DNA of 57,328 nt from CAYPZL01 sp964415045 (GTDB lineage Bacteria > Planctomycetota > Phycisphaerae > Sedimentisphaerales > Anaerobacaceae). Below the pieces are notes generated by a model. It was not told the origin of the DNA, searched no databases, and saw only the letters and a list, made by a program, of their open reading frames with translations. The stretch covers positions 1-57,328 of the forward strand of contig CAYPZL010000009.1 of the NCBI GenBank assembly GCA_964415045.1. The letters are read 5' to 3'. Shown here in pieces: positions 1 to 8,416 of the stretch (its first letter is position 1; each line of letters starts with the position of its first letter). The position numbers and the translations under genes are program-made.

Positions 1-61
1 TCCCCGGTCTTTGCCTGGTGTCGATTCAAAAAGTACCCGAAAACCGGATGAGCCAATTATA

Positions 62-143
62 TCTCACACAGAGACACAAAGACACGGAGGTCAGAACAAC
101 ACGAACCCCGTCATTCTTCGTGGCTTTGTGCCTTCGTGTGAGA
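62..143. repeat. Imperfect palindromic repeat, 28-nt arms
   Basis: Left arm 62-89 and right arm 116-143 are reverse complementary at 23 of 28 positions, separated by 26 nt. The arms carry the core ACACAAAGACACGGAG and its complement. The same sequence flavour recurs at 720-750 (CACGGAGACACGGAGAAC) and as a diverged palindrome at 5187-5256, so this is probably a dispersed intergenic family that can fold as a long hairpin. No coding signal supports the short open frames that cross it. Confidence 0.65.
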
Positions 144-339
144 AACCGAATTCGTGGCCGTCCCGTGTAAATCCGTGTCAAAAAAGAAGTTATCCGCGTT
201 CATCGGCGTTCATCTGCGGTTTCACATGCTCGGTGCTCTCGGCGTTCTCTGTGGCAGGGCATTGTTTTTCCGCGCATTGCGCGTATTTTGCGGTGGGGCG
301 GTCGTGGTTCGCGACCCGTTCCCCGTGGTTTCTACTGGG

Positions 340-357
340 TTCCCGGCCTCGCGGGAA
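340..357. repeat. Short hairpin TTCCCG/CGGGAA, fragment of a dispersed repeat
   Basis: TTCCCG at 340-345 pairs with CGGGAA at 352-357 and is followed by TGAC. The same hairpin end is present in the fuller two-hairpin repeat at 13911-13983 (ATTCCCGC, 4-nt loop, GCGGGAAT, then GAC), so this looks like a truncated or diverged member of that family. Confidence 0.45.
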
Positions 358-476
358 TGACAGCGTCGAATCCGGGCCAGCATCATTGATTATGGGTAGT
401 TGATGATTGGTGATTTCTTCGCGTGCTTCGTGGTTGGAAGGCCGTGCCCCGTGCCCCGTGCCCGGGGGGCAACACT

Positions 477-556
477 CATCTACTCATCTACTCATCAACC
501 CATCTACCCATCTACCCATCAACCCATCTACCCATCTACTCATCTACCCATCTACC
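477..556. repeat. 8-bp minisatellite, ten tandem units
   Basis: Ten head-to-tail copies of an 8-nt unit, consensus CATCTACC, with variants CATCTACT and CATCAACC, run from 477 to 556 without interruption. The unit length is not a multiple of three, so a reading frame through it cycles with a 24-nt period, and no flanking gene uses it. It is flanked on the left by a short GTGCCCC run (443-465). Such arrays commonly vary in copy number by slippage; no function is evident. Confidence 0.85.
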
Positions 557-880
557 CATTGACTTCGCTTATCAGCCGTTTTTCCCTTGACGCCGTTCCG
601 GCCATGTCTTATGATGATTATGCAACTAAGAGACTGGTATTGCGATAGGAAGCCGGCGATGAGTGGCCCGCTATTGGGGATTGGAGATTTGGGATTGGGG
701 ATTCGTGGCGATCGCAGGTTCACCACGGAGACACGGAGAACACCGACGCCGGTCGGTGCCGGGAAATTCTAAGCACGAAACTCGAAATCCGAAACGAGTT
801 CGAAATGCGAATGACTCAAACCACCCGAAACGCAAAAACAAACCCAATCAAAGCCAATTTGAGTACCGCGGGTTCGGGGA
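557..880. other. Gene-free repeat-rich spacer
   Basis: No credible gene is visible. The stretch holds direct repeats built on GGGATTGG (about 675-706), a second fragment of the ACACGGAG repeat (720-745) and an A-rich tract at 770-845 with repeated GAAA and CGAAA words. These low-complexity words look like decayed intergenic repeat DNA. It ends just beyond the stop of the nucleotide-sugar dehydrogenase, and I see no T-tract terminator there. Confidence 0.5.
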
Positions 881-2530
881 TCAGCCGGCGGGGGCCTCGT
901 TGACGTCCTTCTTGATGCGCTGGATGTGGCCTCTGCCGAGGGCCTTGACCTCGCAGCCGAGCTCGAAGTAGCGGCGGATTCTGTCGTCGTCGAGGATGCC
1001 GAAGCAGTCGATCACGGCCAGCGGGCCGCCGGCCCATTGGACGACCTGGTCGGGATCGAGTTCCAGGTACGGCTCGTGCGGGACGGCCAGGATCACGGCC
1101 TCGGCGCCCCGAATCGCTTCGGCGAGGTCCTTCTGGACCCTGACGTTGGTCAGGCCGTCCTGGTTGCGGAAGAAACGGGCCCAGGAATGGCCGGGGGCCG
1201 GATAGGTGTCCTGGCTTTCCAGCTCGTACCAGTGATCGACGTACGGATCGTGGACGCGGATCTCGGCACCCATCTCGGTGAGCTTGCGGACGACCATCTC
1301 GCTGCCGCTGTAGCGGGTGTCGCCGACGTCCTGGCGGTAGCTGGCGCCGCAGATCAGCACGTCGGCGTGGGCGATGTAGCGGCCCATGTTCCGCAGGGCG
1401 TCGCGGGTAAGCTGGGCCACGTGCAGGCCGCGGGTGTCGTTGATGTCGATGGCGGTCGGGGTCAGCTTGAAGACGTCGTCGCCGTCCTCGAAGCCGAGAA
1501 TGTGCTTGTAGGCCCAGTAGCCGAGGCCTCCGTCCTTGGGCAGGCAGTAGCCGCCGATGCCGGGGCCGGGGAAGATCATGTTGCTGTGGGTCGGCCGCAT
1601 CTTGATGGCCTTGATGACCTTGATCAGATCGACGCCGTTGCGCTCGGCGAAGAGACTCCACTCGTTCAGGAACGCCAGCGTCGTGGCGCGATAGGAGTTT
1701 TCGACGATCTTGGTCGTTTCCGACTCGATGGGGCGGTCCATGACCGTCAGCGGGAATTCGTCGGTGTTGAGGACCTCGTGGAGGAACTTCTCGACGCGGG
1801 CCCGGGCCTCGGCGTTGCAGCCGGAACAGACGCGCCAGAAGTCGCGGATGCTCGAGACGTATTCGCGCCCAGGCATGACGCGCTCGAAGCTGTGGCTCAG
1901 CAGGGGCACTGCGTCGATGCCGCGTCGGGCGAAGGCCTTTTTCATGAGCGGCCAGGCGACGAATTCGGTGGTGCCCGGGGCGACGGTGGTTTCGATGAGG
2001 ACGAGGCAGTGCGGCTCGATCTTCTCGCCGATGGTCTGCATCGTGGCCTCGAGCGCGCTCATCTCCGTCTCGCCGGTCTTCATATTGCCCAGGTCGTGCT
2101 TGGTGTAGTCGCATTGGACGTCCACGACGACGCAGTCGGCCAGCTTGAGGCAGTCGCTGTTGTACGTGGCCACGAGCGTCTTCTTCTCCAGGACGCAACG
2201 TGCGATCATCGGATCGACTTCCGGGTCCTCGGCCTTGACGGGGGACTGCCCGCGATTGAGCAGGGGGATCTTCCAGTAGCTTCGGGTGCTGGGCCGCTGG
2301 CAGCCGATGACGAATTTGCTGGGCCGGCCGGTCTCTTTGTCCACGGTGTCGGCGATGATCGCGGCCATGACCGCGCCGACGAAGCCGACGCCCATGACTA
2401 CGACGATCTCCTTGCCTTCCTCGCGCGCCGTGCGAGTCAGGGCCTCGAGACGTTCGAATTCCCGGGCGTATTCTTCGCTGTGGGGCAGCTCGAACCTCTC
2501 GCCCGCGGGGCTTGCGGAATAGTCAGTCAT
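881..2530 (-). CDS. UDP-glucose/GDP-mannose dehydrogenase family (nucleotide-sugar 6-dehydrogenase)
   Basis: A 549-residue member of the NAD-dependent enzymes that oxidise C6 of a nucleotide sugar to a uronic acid, usually feeding surface polysaccharide synthesis in the cytoplasm. The Rossmann motif GVGFVG lies at residues 47-52. The catalytic thiol is visible in GGYCLPKD near residue 327, after the central-domain region that contains ESETTKIVENSYR. The C-terminal UDP-binding domain has the usual SxxxxDVxDTRYS-like segment. It is about 100 residues longer than typical family members, mostly through a 35-residue N-terminal extension and loops. I start at the ATG at 2530, which has AGAGG nine bases upstream; an in-frame TTG at 2536 would be too close to that site. 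It stands alone, divergent from the next gene. Substrate (UDP-Glc, UDP-ManNAc or other) cannot be decided. Confidence 0.88.
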   Translation of the reverse strand: MTDYSASPAGERFELPHSEEYAREFERLEALTRTAREEGKEIVVVMGVGFVGAVMAAIIADTVDKETGRPSKFVIGCQRPSTRSYWKIPLLNRGQSPVKAEDPEVDPMIARCVLEKKTLVATYNSDCLKLADCVVVDVQCDYTKHDLGNMKTGETEMSALEATMQTIGEKIEPHCLVLIETTVAPGTTEFVAWPLMKKAFARRGIDAVPLLSHSFERVMPGREYVSSIRDFWRVCSGCNAEARARVEKFLHEVLNTDEFPLTVMDRPIESETTKIVENSYRATTLAFLNEWSLFAERNGVDLIKVIKAIKMRPTHSNMIFPGPGIGGYCLPKDGGLGYWAYKHILGFEDGDDVFKLTPTAIDINDTRGLHVAQLTRDALRNMGRYIAHADVLICGASYRQDVGDTRYSGSEMVVRKLTEMGAEIRVHDPYVDHWYELESQDTYPAPGHSWARFFRNQDGLTNVRVQKDLAEAIRGAEAVILAVPHEPYLELDPDQVVQWAGGPLAVIDCFGILDDDRIRRYFELGCEVKALGRGHIQRIKKDVNEAPAG

Positions 2531-2693
2531 TTTCAAGGACCTCTCATTCAGTTCCGTTTTGGGACTGCGTCATCTGCATTGCGTCGCCGAACGCCGGCGT
2601 GACGGATGTCAGAAGTGTAGCAGCAATCCGACCGGCATCAAGGCTTTTCTGGCCCGTGCGGCACGCCTGAGCGGTGTGCAGGGACGTCCGGCT

Positions 2694-2723
2694 TTGTACT
2701 TTGGGCGAGAAATGTGCTATAAT
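2694..2723 (+). promoter_or_regulatory. Candidate extended -10 promoter
   Basis: A perfect TATAAT at 2718-2723 is preceded by TGC (extended -10), with TTGTAC at 2694-2699 as a weak -35 at 18-nt spacing. Transcription would start near 2730, about 65 nt before the ATG at 2796. It is the best sigma-70-like site in this spacer. Confidence 0.5.
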
Positions 2724-2795
2724 AAAGACATGGTAGGCGGGCGCGCAACGCGCCCGATGGTTTTTCGCATACGCAGGAGGTGTCGAAGGATCTCC

Positions 2796-5072
2796 ATGCC
2801 AAACGTAAGCGGGCGGGTGTCCGTAATAGTCGTGTTGTTGTGTGCCACGGCGGTCTCAGCGGGTGGGGCGGCCTTGGAGTACCCGTCTGTCATCCTGGAC
2901 ATCTACGACGCCGACGAGAGCTGCTGGCGCGGGATGGATGTCGACGGCTTGTGGCGGGGCGACGGCAACGGTCCCGGCGTTTCGGTCGTGCCCGATCTGT
3001 GGCTGGTGGGCCCGCCGCCTTCGGACTTGTCGGCGGTTACTTTCCCGGAAGACCACTGGATACACCTGGGATATTCCGGCCAAATCGTGGACAACGACGG
3101 CAACGACATCCTCCTGGTGGAGTCAGGACAGGTGGGGGAGCAGGCCCTGATATTCATCACCGACGGGGCTGACCGGGAGTACGTGGCGGGTCTTGCCGTG
3201 GCGAAAAACTCCGGCGAGCAGGCCCTGACGCACATCGAGCTGGACCTGGCCGGCATTGAGATTCCGTTCGAGGCCCGGGGCCTGCGGGTCGTGGCGGTGG
3301 ACCTGGGAGGCGGGTCTCCCGGTTTTGACCTCGGAAGTATCCAGGCCCGCATCTCCCACGAGGCCGAAGCCCGGGCCTGTTGTCCGAATCCCGTCAGCGG
3401 GGCCGGCGATATCTCGCCCCACGTGGAGCTGAGCTGGACCCCCGGCAGTTCTTCCAGGGAGCAGGTGGTCTATTTCGGGGACGTCGCCTCCGACGTACGG
3501 TCGGGCGCGGCGGGCGTTCGTTATCCGGCCCAGCCGCACGATGCCAACACGTTCGCGCCGCCGGAGTTGTTACTGGGTCGAACGTACTACTGGCGCGTGG
3601 ACGAAATCGGGGCCGACGCCAACCCTCTCGGGCGGGGCGACGTCTGGTCGTTCACCGTCTCGGACCGGATCGTGGTCGATGACTTCGAGTCGTACGACCT
3701 CGTGGACGACTATCTCTACGAAAGCTGGCCGGTGCGAAGCTGGGCGTGGACCTCCCTCGAATGGGACGTCGTGCGCAGTTGCCTCCAGTCGATGCTGCTG
3801 GAATACCATTACGACGCCGTCTACTTCGCCGAGACGTTCCGCTGCTTCGAGAGGCCGCAGGACTGGACCCGACACGGGGCACAGGGGCTCCAGATCATGC
3901 TGCACGGCAAGCCCGGCAACGCTACGGACGGTCAGCTCTACCTGACGCTGAGCGACGGCGCCGCTGAGCAGTACGTACTCTATCAGGGCGACATGGACGC
4001 ACTGGCCAGAGACGAATGGACCGCCTGGCGGATGGCTTTCGATGACTTCAACAGCATCGATCTGACCCACGTCGAGAGCATGGCCATCGGGCTGCGACCG
4101 CTTTCGCCGCAGCCGTCGCACCGCAGCGCGGGGACGATCTACATCGACGACATTTGCCTGTACCGGCACCTCTGTATGACGGAGCTTCAACCGTCGGCTG
4201 ATGTCACGGCCGACTGCGCCGTCGATTACCGCGACGTGGAGCAGATGGCGGCCGACTGGCTGCAGGCGCGTCCGCTTCAGTTGCTTGTGGAGACTCCGAA
4301 CGAGCCGGTCCTGTGGTACCGATTCGACGGCAACACGAGAGACGACGCCGGCGGCGCCGACGGTGAGATGCGCGGCCGACCGACGTACGCGCCCGGCAGG
4401 TTCGGCCAGGCTCTCCACTTCATGAACCAGAACGATGCGGTGGCGGTCCCCGATGCGCCCGCCGTTTTTTCCGGTATCCGGGAGGCGATCACGATCGCGT
4501 TCTGGCAGTACGGCGACGATTCGCCGCACGTCAACGACACCGTTTGCTGCTCCAACTACGTCTACGGGCAATCCAATCCCGCCGTGGCCGTCAACCTCGG
4601 CCTCTGGCGCGACCCGGGCCAGTATCGCTGGGATTGCGGCTCTCCCTGGTCGATGGACAACCGCCTCGCTGGACACCACAAGACCAGGAGCGAATGGGCG
4701 GGCCGGTGGAACCACTGGGTCTTCACGAAGGACGTGCGCCCGGGCCCGCAGGGCCAAACCGGCCGGATGGAAATCTACCTCAACGGCGTCCTGTACGACC
4801 GCCGCACGGGAACGGATTTGCCCATCGAGAACGTCACGTCCTTTGAGATCGGCTCCGGCTGGTACGGCCACTACGACGGCCTCATTGACGATTTCCGCAT
4901 CTACGACTACGCACTGTCGGCGCCCGAGGCCGCCTGGCTCGCCACCGACGGGACCGGCGTCTTCGACGATCCGATCTCCTTCCGTGCCGACCTCAACGCC
5001 GACCAGCGCGTCGATCTTGCCGACTTCACCATCCTCGCCGACCAATGGCTCGAAACCGGCCTGCGGCCCTGA
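2796..5072 (+). CDS. Secreted multidomain LamG protein with two dockerin-like motifs
   Basis: A 758-residue exported protein. The ATG at 2796 is chosen because it opens directly into a signal peptide (hydrophobic VSVIVVLLCATAVSA) and has AGGAGG at 2775-2780 plus GAAGGA closer in; the frame runs further upstream but without a signal. A fibronectin-like segment follows (VELSWTPG ... TYYWRVDEI), then a carbohydrate-binding-like beta-sandwich (VVDDFESYD onward). A first half-dockerin motif, DCAVDYRDVEQMAADWL, is next, then a LamG/concanavalin-like domain (WYRFDGNTRDDAGG ... GLIDDFRIYDYAL). A second half-dockerin, DLNADQRVDLADF, closes the chain. This arrangement is typical of Phycisphaerae surface proteins. 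No catalytic domain is recognisable, so a binding or scaffold role is most likely. Confidence 0.85.
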   Translation: MPNVSGRVSVIVVLLCATAVSAGGAALEYPSVILDIYDADESCWRGMDVDGLWRGDGNGPGVSVVPDLWLVGPPPSDLSAVTFPEDHWIHLGYSGQIVDNDGNDILLVESGQVGEQALIFITDGADREYVAGLAVAKNSGEQALTHIELDLAGIEIPFEARGLRVVAVDLGGGSPGFDLGSIQARISHEAEARACCPNPVSGAGDISPHVELSWTPGSSSREQVVYFGDVASDVRSGAAGVRYPAQPHDANTFAPPELLLGRTYYWRVDEIGADANPLGRGDVWSFTVSDRIVVDDFESYDLVDDYLYESWPVRSWAWTSLEWDVVRSCLQSMLLEYHYDAVYFAETFRCFERPQDWTRHGAQGLQIMLHGKPGNATDGQLYLTLSDGAAEQYVLYQGDMDALARDEWTAWRMAFDDFNSIDLTHVESMAIGLRPLSPQPSHRSAGTIYIDDICLYRHLCMTELQPSADVTADCAVDYRDVEQMAADWLQARPLQLLVETPNEPVLWYRFDGNTRDDAGGADGEMRGRPTYAPGRFGQALHFMNQNDAVAVPDAPAVFSGIREAITIAFWQYGDDSPHVNDTVCCSNYVYGQSNPAVAVNLGLWRDPGQYRWDCGSPWSMDNRLAGHHKTRSEWAGRWNHWVFTKDVRPGPQGQTGRMEIYLNGVLYDRRTGTDLPIENVTSFEIGSGWYGHYDGLIDDFRIYDYALSAPEAAWLATDGTGVFDDPISFRADLNADQRVDLADFTILADQWLETGLRP

Positions 5073-5186
5073 GCCCGGCCGAGAGCCGCTGGTCTCTGTC
5101 TTATTTGCTCGCAACAACTGGAGATTCTTTTCAGATAAGCTCGGGACAGTCGTGCAAGCTGCGGTAATAAAAGAGATTAAATCTCG

Positions 5187-5256
5187 CGCGGAGACGCAGA
5201 GGCGCTGAGCTTGAAAAGGTGGCGAAAACCAGGTGTTCTCAGCGTCTCTGCGTGCG
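5187..5256. repeat. Intergenic palindrome related to the 62-143 repeat
   Basis: The left arm CGCAGAGGCGCTGAG ends at 5209 and the right arm CTCAGCGTCTCTGCG begins at 5238; they pair at 14 of 15 positions around a 28-nt loop. The surrounding words (GCGGAGACGCAGAGG) resemble the repeat at 62-143. It sits between convergent genes and could fold in either transcript. Confidence 0.6.
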
Positions 5257-5291
5257 TACACATTTGGTTCCGGCCGCAGGCCGGGTTGGGA

Positions 5292-5420
5292 AGATATCCT
5301 GGCATGCGGGTGGCAGCGTCAAGCGCCTGCTTGGCGATGGGGGACTTGTCTGCTGCGTGTGGTGCTATACAAGCCTCAGACGTTGCGCCATCGCCAAGTC
5401 CTTCGGACTTGACGCTGCTG
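5292..5420 (+). repeat. REP-like element, copy A (two inverted hairpin units)
   Basis: Unit 1 is GTGGCAGCGTC-AAGC-loop-GCTT-GGCGATGG (5310-5340). Unit 2, in inverted orientation, is CCATCGCC-AAGTCC-TTC-GGACTT-GACGCTG (5388-5417). The 47-nt core between them closely matches copy C read on the other strand (GCTGCGTGTGGTGCTAT is identical). It ends exactly at the stop codon of the OCD-family gene, so it lies in that gene's 3' untranslated region. No transposase for it is seen. Confidence 0.75.
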
Positions 5421-6413
5421 TCACATCTCGACGATTTCGCCGAGACCCTGGTGTTTGGCGTTGTCGAAGGCGCGGGCCGCAGCGGCGAGGTCCTGGATCG
5501 CCACGCCGACCGATTTGAACAGGGTGATCTGGCTTTCCGATGTTCGGCCGGACGCCTTCCCCGCGGCGATCTCACCCAGCTCCGCGTGGATGTCGCTTGC
5601 CTGCATCAGTCCTTTCTCGATCGGGATGATGAGGTCGCCCGTCTCGGCCAGGGCCGATTCGCGATGGTCGACGATGAGCAGGGCGCGCAGCACCGTCTCT
5701 TCCGGGATCTCCTGGACGTCGGGTTTGTACGAGCCGACGGCGTTGATGTGCGCGCCCGGGGCAAGGTCGGCGTCGGCGAAGACCGGCGTCGGCGATACGG
5801 TGGCCGCGCAGACGACGTCGGCCCCTTGCAGCGCATCGCGCGGCGACGGGGTCACGGTGACATCGATTCCGAGCGTCTCGCCCATCTCGGTGGCGAAGGT
5901 GGCGGCGGCATCCGCCGCCGGGTCGAACACGCGCCCCTGGCGGATCGGCCGCACGGCGCAGACCGCCTCCAACTGTGTGCGGGCCTGGACCCCCGCGCCG
6001 AAGATGGCGACGGTCGCAGCCTCGGGCCTCGCCAGCAGGTCGGTGGCGGTGCCGGAGGCCGCCCCGGTGCGCAGCGCCGTCAGGCATGTACCGTCGAGCA
6101 CGGCCAGCGGGCTGCCCGTGGCGCCGTCGAAGAGACAGACGAGGCCCTGGATGCGGGGCAGGCCCTTCGCCGCGTTGCCGTCGAAGAGATTGACGACCTT
6201 CAGGCCGATCTTCCCGAAACGGTCGGCCTGCGACGGCATGAATAACGCGGTCCCGCCGTGCGCGGCGACGTCGATGTGGGCCCGCGCGGGCATGTTCACG
6301 CGGCCGGCCGAAAGCTCTGTGAAGGCTTCTTTCATCGCGGCGACCGCCTCGCCCATCGGCAGCGCCCGGCGAATGTCCCGGGCCGAGAGAATGCGAATGC
6401 TCGTGGTGGTCAT
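5421..6413 (-). CDS. Ornithine cyclodeaminase / mu-crystallin family protein
   Basis: A 330-residue NAD(P)-dependent enzyme of the OCD/alanine dehydrogenase/ketimine reductase family, normal length for the family. The dinucleotide-binding motif is VAIFGAGVQARTQLEAV near residue 125, and the family signature GSYKPDVQEIP follows near 220. ATG at 6413 has AAGGAA just upstream. It lies 42 nt downstream of L-serine dehydratase on the same strand and is probably co-transcribed with it, suggesting joint amino-acid deamination or imino-acid reduction. The family covers ornithine cyclodeaminase, alanine dehydrogenase, lysine cyclodeaminase and ketimine reductase, and sequence reading alone does not separate them. 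Confidence 0.85.
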   Translation of the reverse strand: MTTTSIRILSARDIRRALPMGEAVAAMKEAFTELSAGRVNMPARAHIDVAAHGGTALFMPSQADRFGKIGLKVVNLFDGNAAKGLPRIQGLVCLFDGATGSPLAVLDGTCLTALRTGAASGTATDLLARPEAATVAIFGAGVQARTQLEAVCAVRPIRQGRVFDPAADAAATFATEMGETLGIDVTVTPSPRDALQGADVVCAATVSPTPVFADADLAPGAHINAVGSYKPDVQEIPEETVLRALLIVDHRESALAETGDLIIPIEKGLMQASDIHAELGEIAAGKASGRTSESQITLFKSVGVAIQDLAAAARAFDNAKHQGLGEIVEM

Positions 6414-6455
6414 GACGGTTCCTTTTGTTTGGCTTATGACATATGCCGGTGGCTC

Positions 6456-8024
6456 TCAGCCATTTGTTTGCGGCGGTTTCTGCAGCCGCGCCTCAATCGC
6501 TTTCGAGGTCTCCGTCACGGAGAGGCCTCCCAGGGCCGTGCAGCGCAGCTCATGCGGCAGGCTTCGCCCGACCCGGTCCATCGCCCCGATGACCTCGTCC
6601 AGCGGAATCACCGGATCGTATCCAGCCAGGGCCATGTTCGCGCAGGCCAGCGCGTTGCTTGCGGCCATCACGTTCTTTCCAAGGCAGGGGACCTCCACGC
6701 GGTTGGCCACGGGGTCGCAGACCATGCCGAACGAGTTTTGCAGCGCCATCGAGGCAGCGGCAATCGCCTGCTCTGCGGTGCCGGCGCCCAGCGTGGCCAG
6801 GGCGGCCGCGGCCATGCCCGAGGCCGCGCCGCACTCGGCCTGGCAGCCGGCGACCTCGGCGGCGAAGGTCGAGCCCGTGGCGATGAACGCGCCGACGATG
6901 CCGCCGGCCAGCATGGCCCGGGCCGCGTCCTCGTCGGTCCCGCCCAGCGTATCAGCAGCGCCGAGAACCGCGCCGGGCAGGGCCGCACACGCCCCGGCCG
7001 TCGGCGCCGCGACGATGACCCCCATCGCGCTCTTGACCTCCATCAAGGCCGTGACATACAGGATGATGCGGTTCAGCATGCCCGCGTCGAGCAGGCTCGC
7101 GTTTTCCAGGCGCTGCGCGAACCGGCCGCACTGGTAGCCCAGGATGCGGTCCTCGTACTCGGTCCCCTCCAGGCCCTGTGCCAGCGAGGCCCGCAACGTC
7201 CGCACGATCGCCAGCATGCGTTCCAGGACGTCCTGCTCGCTGAGATTGCCGCGCGCCGACTCGTACTCCGCCGCCAGCTTCCACAGCGGTACGTCACGGT
7301 CCCCCTTGCAGCGAAACATCGCCTCGCACGTGGCGAAGGGGACCTCCAGGCCCGCTCGCGACAGCACCGGCAGGACGGGCGTCAGCCGCTTGACGGCAAC
7401 CACCTCCCGCTCCCGCTCTATCGCCGCCAGGACGGCGTCGGGTACGAATTGCCGGCCCTTGAATTCCACCAGTTCGGCGCCCTGATGCGTATGCACGAGA
7501 ATCTCGTCGGCACGAGCCGCCCCGGACAGTCGGTCGGCGATCTCCCGGCCGCCGGCGCTGACGAAGATCAGCGTCTCGGCGTAGTCACCTCCGATCGAGA
7601 GGGCGAAGCCGTCGATCTCAACGACTTCGATCATGCCGCCGCCGGTGGAAAGGGCGGTCAGCGTGTGTTGCTGTTCGGCGTTGCTCAGCGTCAGGCGGTA
7701 GGTGTTGGGGTGCGTAAAGCCGAAATCGTCGATGGCGATGCGAACCTCGACGCCGGCGGCGCGGATCGCGCCGGGCGAATCAGCCAGCCGCTCGTCGGAG
7801 GCCTCCCAGCCCATCAGCCCGCCGAACAGGCCCATGTCCGAGCCCTGGCTGGCGTGCGTGGTCGCCAGCGACCCGCGCCGGTCGAAGTCGACCGACACTG
7901 TCTTGATGTCGCCGTCCATCAGGTCGCGGGCCAGCCGGCCGATCCGCAGTGCCGCAGCGCAGTGCGAACTGGACGGTCCCCGCATAACCGGACCGATCAC
8001 GTCGTTGAAGATGCTTACTGTCAT
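6456..8024 (-). CDS. L-serine dehydratase, iron-sulfur type, single chain
   Basis: A 522-residue enzyme that deaminates L-serine to pyruvate and ammonia with a [4Fe-4S] cluster. The N-terminal beta domain shows GPSSSH at about residues 17-22, the family's substrate-side signature. The C-terminal alpha domain shows APTAGACAALPG, GSTFAAEVAGCQAECGAASG and SFGMVCDPV followed by VEVPCLGKN, which supply the cluster cysteines, and ends with GGLSVT. The fused beta-alpha layout resembles SdaA/TdcG-type proteins. I place the start at the ATG at 8024 because homology begins there and GGAG lies seven bases upstream; the open frame continues further without signal. It heads a two-gene minus-strand operon with the OCD-family gene. 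Confidence 0.92.
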   Translation of the reverse strand: MTVSIFNDVIGPVMRGPSSSHCAAALRIGRLARDLMDGDIKTVSVDFDRRGSLATTHASQGSDMGLFGGLMGWEASDERLADSPGAIRAAGVEVRIAIDDFGFTHPNTYRLTLSNAEQQHTLTALSTGGGMIEVVEIDGFALSIGGDYAETLIFVSAGGREIADRLSGAARADEILVHTHQGAELVEFKGRQFVPDAVLAAIEREREVVAVKRLTPVLPVLSRAGLEVPFATCEAMFRCKGDRDVPLWKLAAEYESARGNLSEQDVLERMLAIVRTLRASLAQGLEGTEYEDRILGYQCGRFAQRLENASLLDAGMLNRIILYVTALMEVKSAMGVIVAAPTAGACAALPGAVLGAADTLGGTDEDAARAMLAGGIVGAFIATGSTFAAEVAGCQAECGAASGMAAAALATLGAGTAEQAIAAASMALQNSFGMVCDPVANRVEVPCLGKNVMAASNALACANMALAGYDPVIPLDEVIGAMDRVGRSLPHELRCTALGGLSVTETSKAIEARLQKPPQTNG

Positions 8025-8110
8025 TGAGTTACTCCAAATCGTCGAGCGGCCGAGGCCGCGTGGCCTGCCGTCGGCGGCAAGTTCGCCCCTTATGTAACGC
8101 CTCCGAGCCG

Positions 8111-8416
8111 TCATGGCAACAAGTCAGTGGGAAACACGGTCCGTTCCGTCGCCTTCGCCCACGCGTGTCGCTTCGGGCGAGACGATGGGACCGGCTGGGC
8201 GCGATCTGAATCAGACCGCAAGTTCGGGTCACGTTCTTCGTGCGCGTCCCGGTCGAGGTCGTAGAGCCGGCGCGGCATGCTGCGGATGGGCTTGCGGCCG
8301 GCGGGCGGAGGCCATCTGCCCGAGGATTTCGCGTTCGGAATCAGCTTGCATTTGCCGCGCCGGACGGCGAACGCGCCGAAGCAAGAGCGGAGCACGACGT
8401 TGTGCCTCTCCCGGCC
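8111..8416 (-). pseudogene. 3' remnant of a sulfatase gene
   Basis: An open frame here translates to REHNVVLRSCFGAFAVRRG, then GKCKLIPN, a spacer, and RRLYDLDRDAHEERD. This is the typical C-terminal strand and tail of S1 sulfatases (usually FAIRRGKWKLI ... QLYDLxxDPxE). Only about 90 residues remain, with no N-terminal part and no FGly motif. Upstream the frame runs into the 3' end of the cytochrome/DUF1080 gene at 8416, and no start with a ribosome site is visible. I read it as a deletion remnant. It could alternatively be a short expressed GTG-start peptide (8395), which I think unlikely. Confidence 0.6.

Noticed and set aside
477..556. Possible CRISPR array
   Set aside because: The repeat unit is 8 bp, direct, with no spacers and no cas genes nearby; it is a minisatellite.
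926..2602. Long plus-strand open frame (558 codons) opposite the nucleotide-sugar dehydrogenase
   Set aside because: It is an antisense shadow produced by high-GC codon bias. Its translation is Val/Ala/Gly/Asp-rich with no domain, whereas the minus strand encodes a clear dehydrogenase.
3570..5261. Minus-strand open frame of 563 codons opposite the LamG protein
   Set aside because: Low-complexity translation without motifs; the plus strand has a signal peptide, LamG and dockerin motifs.
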